Shown: positions 9,463-17,122 of the stretch, piece by piece
Numbering within the stretch: the stretch's first letter is position 1
How the letters are laid out: every line of letters begins with the position of its first letter
Assembly (NCBI RefSeq): GCF_018278905.1
Contig: NZ_CP046600.1
Span: 5,332,001-5,396,000, forward strand
Length of the DNA: 64,000 nt
Direction of reading: 5' to 3'
DNA from: Mycobacterium spongiae
GTDB taxonomy: Bacteria; Actinomycetota; Actinomycetes; Mycobacteriales; Mycobacteriaceae
The notes under the pieces: generated by a model
What the model saw: the letters and a program-made list of their open reading frames with translations, nothing else
Databases searched by the model: none
What the model was told of the DNA's origin: nothing
Made by a program: the position numbers and the translations under genes

Positions 9463-10365
9463 GCCGCGTAGAAACTCGACGATGTGACCGGCCAGTTCTT
9501 CCCCGGCGTCCTCTTGGAGGAAGTGTCCGGCGTCGCGCACCACGGGGTGATCAATGCCCTGAGCTCCCCGCATCTCGCGCTGAAAGATCGCGCCCATCGG
9601 CCCGGTGATCGGGTCGCTGTCACTGAACGCGACCAGCATGGGGGTCGGGCTTGCACTCAACGTTGCCCATGCCGTCTTGTTGGCCGCGGCAGCCGGATCG
9701 TCCGGTGAGGTCGGCACCAGCCCGGGCATCGCACGCGGCCCGGCGCAGTATTGGTCGTCGGGAAATGGCGCGTCGTAGCCCGCGCGTACCTCATCGCTCA
9801 TCTGCTGGCGGCAGCCGCCCTGCACAAACCAGCCGATATTCAGGGTGGGTGCGTTCTGGATCGTCTCGCGAAAGCGCCACCAGACTTCGGCCATCGGCTG
9901 CTCCCCGTTCGGCAGCCCGGTATTGGCGACGACCAACCGCGAGAATCGTTCGGGATGCTCTGCGGCCAGCCGCAACCCGATCAGCCCGCCCCAGTCTTGG
10001 CCGACCAGAGTGACATTGCGCAGATCGAGAGCATCGAACGCCAGGGCTCGCATCCACTCGACATGACGTGCGTAGCTGTGGTCCTCGCGGCGGGTCGGTT
10101 TGTCCGACCGTCCGAACCCGACCAGATCGGGGCAGATGACCCGGTGCCCGGCGGCGACCAGAATCGGGATCATCGTCCGGTACAGATACGACCAAGATGG
10201 CTCGCCATGCAGCATGAGGACCGGGTCGGCATCGGCCGGACCGTCTTCGACCCAGGCAACCCGCAATACCCCACCCTCGCCGTCCGCCACGTCGCAATAG
10301 CTTGGTGCGTAGGAAAATTCGGGCAGGTTGTCGAACCGGTCGTCGGGTGTTCGCAATGTCTCCAT
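9460..10365 (-). CDS. Haloalkane dehalogenase (HLD-I type, Rv2296/DhmA-like)
   Basis: A 301-residue alpha/beta hydrolase. It has the features of subfamily I haloalkane dehalogenases: oxyanion-hole motif HGEPSW at residues 53-58, nucleophile Asp124 followed by the halide-binding Trp125 (VGQDWGG), an acid Asp in SDSDPITGP and the catalytic His in DAGHFLQED. The reaction is hydrolytic cleavage of a carbon-halogen bond to an alcohol plus halide; natural mycobacterial substrates are unclear. The start at 10365 (METLRTPD) was chosen over 10410 because mycobacterial homologues such as Rv2296 begin with that motif. The NUDIX gene upstream ends 19 bases before the start. Confidence 0.88.
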   Translation of the reverse strand: METLRTPDDRFDNLPEFSYAPSYCDVADGEGGVLRVAWVEDGPADADPVLMLHGEPSWSYLYRTMIPILVAAGHRVICPDLVGFGRSDKPTRREDHSYARHVEWMRALAFDALDLRNVTLVGQDWGGLIGLRLAAEHPERFSRLVVANTGLPNGEQPMAEVWWRFRETIQNAPTLNIGWFVQGGCRQQMSDEVRAGYDAPFPDDQYCAGPRAMPGLVPTSPDDPAAAANKTAWATLSASPTPMLVAFSDSDPITGPMGAIFQREMRGAQGIDHPVVRDAGHFLQEDAGEELAGHIVEFLRG

Positions 10366-10384
10366 GACCGCGAACTTACCGCGG

Positions 10385-10870
10385 TCACTGATCTTCCGGT
10401 GAGCCCGCAATCCCCGGATGGGTCATCAATCGATCGAGAAAGCCGCGCTGCCCGACCACCAGCTTGGTGCGAGCCTGCGCTACCGGGAACCAGCCGACCC
10501 GGTCGACCTCGGGGAACTCTTGCACTCTGCCGGAGCGCTTAGGCCACTCCAACGCGAAGGTGTTGCTGCGTGCGTGGGTGATGTCGAGGTCGCCGTGTAC
10601 GGCGAACGCCGTGACCAGCTTGCCGCTGGGTTGTTTGAGCGCACCGATGTCGATTCGCGGCCCGGCAGGCGCCGGCAGGCCAATCTCCTCAACGAACTCA
10701 CGCTGGGCGGCCACCCACGGATCTTCACCGTCGGTGTACTCCCCTTTCGGGATGGACCACGCACCGTCGTCCTTGCGCGCCCAGTAGGGGCCGCCGGGGT
10801 GCGCGATCAAGACATCGACCACGCCCGCGCGTGCCCGGTACAACAGCAGACCCGCGCTGAGCTTGGGCAT
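10385..10870 (-). CDS. NUDIX hydrolase (Rv3733c-like)
   Basis: A 161-residue NUDIX pyrophosphohydrolase. The NUDIX box is complete: G at residue 43, then x5-E-x7-REFVEEIGL, giving the metal-binding glutamates. The N-terminal strand MPKLSAGLLLYR and the WSIPKGEY lead-in are typical of the Rv3733c/YmfB-like group. Members hydrolyse nucleoside diphosphate derivatives, often for housecleaning or diadenosine polyphosphate turnover; the substrate here is unknown. It sits 19 bases upstream of the dehalogenase and 36 bases after the tgs2 stop, all on the minus strand, as expected from the order Rv3733c-Rv3734c. ATG at 10870. Confidence 0.88.
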   Translation of the reverse strand: MPKLSAGLLLYRARAGVVDVLIAHPGGPYWARKDDGAWSIPKGEYTDGEDPWVAAQREFVEEIGLPAPAGPRIDIGALKQPSGKLVTAFAVHGDLDITHARSNTFALEWPKRSGRVQEFPEVDRVGWFPVAQARTKLVVGQRGFLDRLMTHPGIAGSPEDQ

Positions 10871-10906
10871 GACTACAGATATTCGGAGGTAGGTGGGCGG
10901 GCTCTT

Positions 10907-12265
10907 CTAGACGCCGATGGCCTGCTCCAGGTCCTTCAGCGACGACTCCAAGTGTGCGAGCAGCCGCTGCAGACTCGGCACGCTGCGACGACACCCCACC
11001 AACCCGAAGTCGAGATTCCCGGCGTTGTTCACCAGGGTGATGTTCAACGCTTGCCCATCCGGGATATTCGACAACGGGTAACTGCCATCGAGCCGGGCAC
11101 CGCCGTAATACAGCGGGTCCGGCGATCCCGGCACATTCGAGATGACGATGTTGAACGGTGGCGGGAATGCCGACAGAAAACCCGGCACGCCCGACAGCGT
11201 CAACGGGGCCATGTTCAACGCCGACAACGCGAGCACGTGCAGCTGGGGTAGTTCGGCGAGCACCTTCTTATTGCGGCGCATCGAGTCGCTGATCACCTGC
11301 AACCGTTCGGCCGGGTCCGCGACGTTGGTGGCGAGGTTGCACAGGATGCTGCCAACCTTGTTGCCGCCGGAATCAGCTTCCTCAGCCGAGCGCAGGCTCA
11401 CCGGAACCATCGCAACCAGCGGCCTATCAGGCAGTGCGTTCTGCTCGATCAAGTAATAGCGGAGGGCGCCGGCGCACATCGCGAGAACGGTGTCGTTGAC
11501 CGTCGCACCGGCCGCCTGTTTGACGTTTCTGACCCGGTCCAGCGACCAGGACTGCGCGGCACACCGCCGGGCGCCGCCCACCTTGACATTGAACATCGAG
11601 TGGGGTGCCGCGAACGGCAGCGTCAATTGCTGCTCGAACAGCGCCGCGCGGGCCAACCGCAGGGTTGAGGGCGCTAGTCCCAAGACAGATCCGGCCATCT
11701 TGCCCAGCGAATCCAACGGGGAAGAGCCGCCGGATTGCTTGCGCTGTTTGCGCGGCAAATTCCACATCGCCCGAATCCCGGTGTCCTCCGGGTCAACCGA
11801 CAGGGTGCGCTGCATCAGTTTCATCGCGGACACACCGTCGATGAGGGCGTGGTGCATTTTCGTGTACATGGCGAACCGGCCGTCCTTGAGGCCCTCCACC
11901 ACGTGCAATTCCCACAACGGGCGATGGCGATCGAGCAGGCTGGTGTGCAGCCGAGAGCTCAGCTCCAACAGATCGCGAACCCGTCCCGGCGACGGCAACG
12001 CGGATCGACGGACGTGATAGTCGACGTCGATGTCGTCGTCGTAGGCCCATGCCACCCTCGCGATTCCGCCACCGATCCGCACCGGGTGCTTACGGAATAG
12101 CGGCTGGAATGTGTCATTGGCAACCAGGCCGTCGTAGAACTCCCGGATAAACTCCGGACCAGCCCCGTCCGGCGGTTCGAACAACGACAAGCCGCCCACA
12201 TGCATGGGATGCTCCCGTGATTCGGAGAACAGAAACATCGAGTCGGTGGGCATCATGAGCTCCAT
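10907..12265 (-). CDS. tgs2: WS/DGAT acyltransferase, triacylglycerol synthase Tgs2-like
   Basis: A 452-residue wax ester synthase/acyl-CoA:diacylglycerol acyltransferase. The catalytic HHxxxDG motif is KMHHALIDG with His138, His139 and Asp143. The conserved block near residue 270 (TVNDTVLAMCAGALR) and the SNVPG region are present. It esterifies diacylglycerol or fatty alcohol with acyl-CoA to make storage lipid, normally at the inner membrane. The sequence closely follows what I recall of Rv3734c. Start ATG 12265 (MELMMPTDSMF) matches that family; the longer open frame upstream is not supported. A second paralogue lies at 15401. Confidence 0.9.
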   Translation of the reverse strand: MELMMPTDSMFLFSESREHPMHVGGLSLFEPPDGAGPEFIREFYDGLVANDTFQPLFRKHPVRIGGGIARVAWAYDDDIDVDYHVRRSALPSPGRVRDLLELSSRLHTSLLDRHRPLWELHVVEGLKDGRFAMYTKMHHALIDGVSAMKLMQRTLSVDPEDTGIRAMWNLPRKQRKQSGGSSPLDSLGKMAGSVLGLAPSTLRLARAALFEQQLTLPFAAPHSMFNVKVGGARRCAAQSWSLDRVRNVKQAAGATVNDTVLAMCAGALRYYLIEQNALPDRPLVAMVPVSLRSAEEADSGGNKVGSILCNLATNVADPAERLQVISDSMRRNKKVLAELPQLHVLALSALNMAPLTLSGVPGFLSAFPPPFNIVISNVPGSPDPLYYGGARLDGSYPLSNIPDGQALNITLVNNAGNLDFGLVGCRRSVPSLQRLLAHLESSLKDLEQAIGV

Positions 12266-12430
12266 CCACCTATTAGACCGCGCTGCCCGAGATATGTCGC
12301 TAGGTAGGTGCCAGAACCGAAGCGCGCTCACGGCTGCCGCCATCAATCGAGATCAACCCGGATCGACCGGTGCCGTGACTGAGCGCGCCACGATCACCCC
12401 ACAGCCTCAACCCACATCACACGGGCAGCG

Positions 12431-14122
12431 TCAGGTAAAGAGGCTTTCGATATCTCTGATGTTGTTGGCGATGGTTGACGCGAGGACCAGGAAGCCAACC
12501 CCGCCCGCTATCGTCGTCATGCCCACGTCAGCCGCGATGGGGAATCCAACGGCGTTGATGAGGTTGCCCTGGGCAAGCTGGTCGACGAACAAAGTGGCGT
12601 TGTACAGCGGCAACGTGGTTGCGTAGGCAAGTGCGATATCGGCCGCGGGAAGCAGCACGGCATAGTCGTCGGAGACGATCTTGGTGAATGTGTTGACGAC
12701 CTCGGTCGGCGTCGGGGCGGACAACAGCGCCGCCCCTGGGTTCAGCGTTGGAAACGTCAGCTCCGGCAACGTGGGCGGTTGGGACAGGATTTCACTCATG
12801 TCGGCCGAGAAGTCCCCGATGCCCTCGTGGGTGCCCGCTACGAGCGCATCGAAAATCACCTGCGGCGGCACATCCGGCCACAAACCGAACGGCGTCGTCA
12901 CGTCGGCGGGGCCCGTCGAATAGCCAAAGTTGGGGTCGCCGTAGCCCAAGTTAACGATCACTTTCAAGTTCGGTTGAACAAGGTTGGCAATCGGGTCCCC
13001 AATAACCGGAATCGCCCGTATCGGCTCCAGGAGTGGCAGATTCTCCGTCGGCAGCATGTAGTAACTGGTGACGCCCGAGTAGCCCGGCGACGTCGGTAGC
13101 TCAATAGCGGCATCAACCTGCGCGGGAGTCAGGTCGAAATACGTGGGGTGCACATAGATGATTCCCATGACCGCGTTCAGAGAGGAAATGAAATTCAGCG
13201 GGTATTGCGGGAAGCTGGCGAAGCCGTCGTATTCGAGCGAATAGATGGCCGTTGGATAAATCGTATCCGAAGGCGTCCCACCGTAGAATGTCAGCCCCAG
13301 GCTCGGGATGCTCAGATTCGGAAAACGCGCCAGCATGCCCCCGTTGGGGTTCATCTCGTTCCCGGTCAGGACGAAGTTGAGCTGATCCGCGGTCGGAGCG
13401 GCCGCCCCCATTGCGGCGAGCCTTTGCATTTCCAGCGAGGCGATCACGGCGCTTTGCGAAACCCCGAAGACAGTTACGGTGTTTCCGGGAATCGCGAGTT
13501 GTGCCTGGATCTGGTTGTCGAGGATGGTCAACCCCTCGGCCACCGACGCGTCCAGGGTCATGCTCTTGACCCCGGTCAGTGGGTACAACTCCTCGGGTGT
13601 GTCGAGCCCTTGCACAGTGTTCATCGACCGGACATAGAGCTCATTGGCGAGGTTGATGAATTGTGGTCCGGGTATGGGAATTCCGGTGCCACCCATGACC
13701 AGGGTCGTCAGGTTGGCCGGGAACGGCGGAATCATTGCGGCAGCGGGCGCGGCAGCGGGCGCGGCCGTGGGCAGGATGGGCGCCAGCGCCCCCTGCAACG
13801 CCGGCGCGACCGGCGCCAGCGCTGACTGCACGGCTGCGGCACCGGCGGCCTCGGCTTGCGTATACGCGCTTGCGGCGACGGCCAACGTTCGTTGGAATTC
13901 GCCGTGGAACGCGGCCACCTGCGCGGCGGCAGCCTGGTATTCCTGGCCATATGCGGCGAACAAGTTCGCGATATTGGCGGACACCTCGTCGCCGGCGGCC
14001 GCCAACAATCCCGAAATCGGCGCTGCCGCAGTGGCATTGGCCGCGCTGATCGCCGAGCCAATCCCCTCGATATCGGCAGCAACCGCTGCCATGATCTGCG
14101 GCTCCGCAACCAGAAACGCCAT
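12431..14122 (-). CDS. PE-family protein with PE-PPE serine hydrolase domain
   Basis: A 563-residue cell-envelope or secreted protein. Residues 1-95 are a PE domain (starts MAFLVAEPQ), with the type VII secretion motif YxxxE at Tyr87-Glu91. An alanine/proline linker follows, then a PE-PPE (PF08237-type) alpha/beta hydrolase domain from about 140 to 370, with nucleophile-elbow GVSQS at Ser222. A hydrophobic C-terminal region follows. Family members act as esterases or lipases on short acyl esters. It should be exported by an ESX system; no PPE partner is adjacent. ATG 14122 has AAAGGA upstream. It is divergent from the AraC regulator gene. The closest type is probably PE1-PE4. Confidence 0.88.
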   Translation of the reverse strand: MAFLVAEPQIMAAVAADIEGIGSAISAANATAAAPISGLLAAAGDEVSANIANLFAAYGQEYQAAAAQVAAFHGEFQRTLAVAASAYTQAEAAGAAAVQSALAPVAPALQGALAPILPTAAPAAAPAAAMIPPFPANLTTLVMGGTGIPIPGPQFINLANELYVRSMNTVQGLDTPEELYPLTGVKSMTLDASVAEGLTILDNQIQAQLAIPGNTVTVFGVSQSAVIASLEMQRLAAMGAAAPTADQLNFVLTGNEMNPNGGMLARFPNLSIPSLGLTFYGGTPSDTIYPTAIYSLEYDGFASFPQYPLNFISSLNAVMGIIYVHPTYFDLTPAQVDAAIELPTSPGYSGVTSYYMLPTENLPLLEPIRAIPVIGDPIANLVQPNLKVIVNLGYGDPNFGYSTGPADVTTPFGLWPDVPPQVIFDALVAGTHEGIGDFSADMSEILSQPPTLPELTFPTLNPGAALLSAPTPTEVVNTFTKIVSDDYAVLLPAADIALAYATTLPLYNATLFVDQLAQGNLINAVGFPIAADVGMTTIAGGVGFLVLASTIANNIRDIESLFT

Positions 14123-14385
14123 CGTCGCCGTCCTTTCACGTCCACCGGGGTCCACCGGGTTCCTTGTTCGAGCCCAAGACCCTGGGAGGTCGAGCCCGAG
14201 ATCCTGGAACCGCAAAACCGATACGCGTCGTTGTCAACTTAGCCGGACGCGTCGGGTTCGTGGCAAGAAAATCGCGAAATTGCTACATATCATTTCGCGA
14301 CGGGTCGGCCGCTCGCGACCGACCGGCACCGAAAGATTGCTCTCAAGTCTTGACAGAACGCGATTGTCCGCTCAGGGTCGTCGAC
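14123..14385. promoter_or_regulatory. Divergent intergenic region of PE-PPE and AraC genes
   Basis: 263 bases between two diverging starts. It must hold both promoters and possibly the AraC-type regulator's operator. I see no clear long inverted repeat and no convincing small gene; the open frame here is an upstream extension of the AraC gene. Confidence 0.5.
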
Positions 14386-15453
14386 GTGTCCCTGGTACGC
14401 GGCACGGCGCTCGCCAACTACCCAAGCCTGGTGACCGAATTAGGCGGCGACCCGGCCACGTTGTTATGCGCCGCGGGGATCCGAGAGCAGGACGTCGGCA
14501 ATTACGACACCTTTGTTCCGTTCCAGGCCGCAATACACGCAACCGAATCCGCCGCCGAGGCCACGGCCACAAAGGATTTCGGACGGCGATTAGCACAAAG
14601 GCAGGGAATCGAGATTCTGGGGCCGGTCGGCGCAGCGGCGCGCACCGCCGCCACCGTGGCCGACGCGCTGGCGATCTTCAACACGTTCATGGGCGCCTAC
14701 AGCCCGGTGATCTCCATCAATGTCACACCGCTACCAAACGGGACGCAATCGTTTCTCGCGATCGAGTTCCTGATCGACGAGACGACGCGATGTCCGCAAA
14801 CAACCGAACTGGCGCTGGGCGTCTCGCTGGGCGTGTTTCACCTTCTGCTGGGTGCGGATTACCGGGCATTGGCAGTGCACCTGCCGCACGACCCGCTCAC
14901 CCCGAAGGCCGACTACGTGCGCTACTTCGGCGCCAGACCGCACTTCGCCGCACGCGTAGCGGGCTACACCGTTCGCACGGCGGACCTGGGTCGTGCGTTG
15001 CACCATGATGACGTTGCCCACCGCGCCATCGTCGACTACCTGAGCAAGATCACGCCGGTCGACGCCGGGGTCGTGGAATCAGTGCGCACCATTGTCCGAC
15101 AGCTGTTGCCCACCGGCGCGGCAACGCTCGATGTGGTCGCCGAGCAGTTCCACCTGCATCCGAAGACACTGCAGCGCCGACTCGCCGATGCAGAGACTAC
15201 CTTCGCCGCGCTGGTCGATCAGGTCCGCAAGGAGGCCGCCGATCGCTACCTTCGCAACACCGGCATCAGCTTGACGCACCTGGCCCGCGAATTGGGCTAC
15301 GCCGAGCAGAGCGTGCTGACTCGTTCGTGTAAACGCTGGTTCGGAACTGGGCCGGCCGCCTATCGCAACAAGACCGGCGTACCGGCGTCGCACGGGCGAC
15401 TCACAGTCCGACGGCTAGCTCAAGTTCCTTCAGTGCCGTCTCCAAGTGGCTGA
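14386..15453 (+). CDS. AraC/XylS-family transcriptional regulator (Rv3736-like)
   Basis: A 355-residue regulator with an N-terminal 'arabinose-binding domain of AraC' (Arabinose_bd-type) ligand region over residues 1-200. The C-terminal AraC HTH covers about residues 235-335: AEQFHLHPKTLQRRL is the first helix-turn-helix and LARELGYAEQSVLTRSCKRWFG the second. OruR/ArgR-type members of this architecture respond to small metabolites. The start is set at GTG 14386 (MSLVRGTALANY), giving the length recalled for Rv3736 (353 aa); TTG 14350 is an alternative. It lies between the PE-PPE hydrolase and a second WS/DGAT and overlaps the latter's 3' end by 53 bases in convergent orientation. Confidence 0.87.
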   Translation: MSLVRGTALANYPSLVTELGGDPATLLCAAGIREQDVGNYDTFVPFQAAIHATESAAEATATKDFGRRLAQRQGIEILGPVGAAARTAATVADALAIFNTFMGAYSPVISINVTPLPNGTQSFLAIEFLIDETTRCPQTTELALGVSLGVFHLLLGADYRALAVHLPHDPLTPKADYVRYFGARPHFAARVAGYTVRTADLGRALHHDDVAHRAIVDYLSKITPVDAGVVESVRTIVRQLLPTGAATLDVVAEQFHLHPKTLQRRLADAETTFAALVDQVRKEAADRYLRNTGISLTHLARELGYAEQSVLTRSCKRWFGTGPAAYRNKTGVPASHGRLTVRRLAQVPSVPSPSG

Positions 15454-16768
15454 GCAGTCGCTGCAGGTGCGGGACACTGCTGCGGCAGCCCACGAGCCCG
15501 AAGTCAAGGCTATCCGCCGTGTTGGTCAACGTGATGTTGAGCGCTTGCCCGTTGAGCGCCAGCGACATCGGGTAGTTGCCGACTAGACGGGCACCGTTGA
15601 GATACCGTGGTTCGCGCACGCCCGGCACATTCGAGATGCACACGTTGAACGGTGGCGGAGCGACCTTGCCGACACCGGGAAGGGCGCTGAGCGCGGCCGG
15701 GCTCACCAGCAGCACAGACAACGCCACCACCTGCGTCCGGGTCAGTTGCGAGAGCACCTTCTTGTTGTCGCGCATCGAGGCGTGGATGGCGTTGAGGCGG
15801 TCCGCCGGATCGGCGAGGTGGGTGGCCAGGTTGCACAACACCGCCCCAACCATGTTGCCGCCGACGGAATCGCGCTCATTGCGCAGACTCACGGGGACCA
15901 TCGCTACCAGCGGTCGCTGCGGCAGCGCGTCGGATTCGTGCAGATACGCACGCAGCGCGCCCGCGCACATCGCCAGCACAACGTCGTTGAGGCTGACCCC
16001 GGCAGCGTCCTTGACCGCCTTGACCCGGTCCAGCTGCCACGACTGCGCAGCGCAGCGCCGCGCTCCCCCGATGGCAACATTGAACATCGTGCGCGGCGTG
16101 CGGAAAGGCAGCGTCAACTGCTGTTCCAGCAGCGCGGACCGGGCCAGGCGGAGTGTCGACGGAGCCAGACCGGCTGCCGAGCCCGCAACGGATCCCAGGA
16201 TGCCCCCAAGCTGTCGCAAGCCGGCGCGCTGCGGCTCGGTGTCCCGGCGTTTCGGCGCCGGCGACCAGGTCGCGCGAACCTCGCTGTCGGTCGGGTCGGC
16301 CGGTAGCGACCGCCTCATCAGGGAAAGTCCGGATACCCCGTCGACCAATGCGTGATGCATCTTCGAGTACATCGCGAAGCGCCCATCTTTCAGGCCCTCG
16401 ATCACGTGTGTCTCCCACAGCGGACGGTGGCGATCGAGCAGATTGGCGTGCAGCCTCGATGTCAGCTCCAGCAGCTCACGCACGCGCCCCGGCGTCGGCA
16501 AGGCAGAGCTCCGTACGTGGTAGCCGAGGTCGACGTCATCGTCGATCGACCACCCGAGGTTGGTCATGGCACCACCAAACATCTTGGGGCGCTTGCGAAA
16601 TAACGGCGCAACCTCGGTGCAGTCCAACATCGCGCGATGGGTGTCGCGCACGAATTCGGGTCCCGCGCCCGCCGGCGGCTCGAACACCTGCAGCGCGCCG
16701 ACATGCAGCGGGAGTTCACGTGACTCGGCTGACAAGTACAGCGCGTCGATCGGTGACATCAACTCCAT
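15401..16768 (-). CDS. WS/DGAT acyltransferase (Rv3740c-like)
   Basis: A 455-residue WS/DGAT-family acyltransferase with catalytic KMHHALVDG (His138, His139, Asp143) and the same overall plan as the Tgs2-like protein at 10907. The two align almost without gaps by eye. It likely makes triacylglycerol or wax ester from acyl-CoA. Start ATG 16768 has a strong AAGGAG eleven bases upstream; the long upstream extension of the frame is spurious. The 3' end runs antisense through the last 53 bases of the AraC gene. From memory it corresponds to Rv3740c (448 aa). Confidence 0.9.
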   Translation of the reverse strand: MELMSPIDALYLSAESRELPLHVGALQVFEPPAGAGPEFVRDTHRAMLDCTEVAPLFRKRPKMFGGAMTNLGWSIDDDVDLGYHVRSSALPTPGRVRELLELTSRLHANLLDRHRPLWETHVIEGLKDGRFAMYSKMHHALVDGVSGLSLMRRSLPADPTDSEVRATWSPAPKRRDTEPQRAGLRQLGGILGSVAGSAAGLAPSTLRLARSALLEQQLTLPFRTPRTMFNVAIGGARRCAAQSWQLDRVKAVKDAAGVSLNDVVLAMCAGALRAYLHESDALPQRPLVAMVPVSLRNERDSVGGNMVGAVLCNLATHLADPADRLNAIHASMRDNKKVLSQLTRTQVVALSVLLVSPAALSALPGVGKVAPPPFNVCISNVPGVREPRYLNGARLVGNYPMSLALNGQALNITLTNTADSLDFGLVGCRSSVPHLQRLLSHLETALKELELAVGL

Positions 16769-17122
16769 GGTGTGCTCCTTGTGATGGTTGCGTGTGATGG
16801 TTGCGCCGGGCCAGCGTTTTGGGGCTAGCTCACGCGGTTCGACCGCAGCCGACACAGTGAAGCGCAGATGATCGGGATCGACTCCGCCGTGCCCATCGAC
16901 CTCGATGTCGGGTCGGCGGTGGATTGACCACGGAACACTGTGCAGCAGCACACGCCCGCGGGTCTTGACATTACAGGACAGATTTTTGACATTCAAAGAC
17001 ACCGGGAGGTTTCGCACTTTGTTGCGCCGAAGCTCTGCGCCACGGCCTCACCGGCACACCCGGGCGCCGCCGGGTCGAGTTTGTCACCACACAGCCGTGG
17101 CGACAATCCCCAAGCCCCTGGC
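16769..17122. promoter_or_regulatory. Divergent intergenic region before the Pls-type NRPS
   Basis: 354 bases with no supported gene between the WS/DGAT start (minus) and the NRPS start (plus). It should contain both promoters. One visible feature is a near-perfect 13-base tandem repeat GTGATGGTTGCGT/C at 16781-16806 just upstream of the WS/DGAT ribosome site. The open frame that crosses this region is an upstream extension of the NRPS frame without family similarity. Confidence 0.5.
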
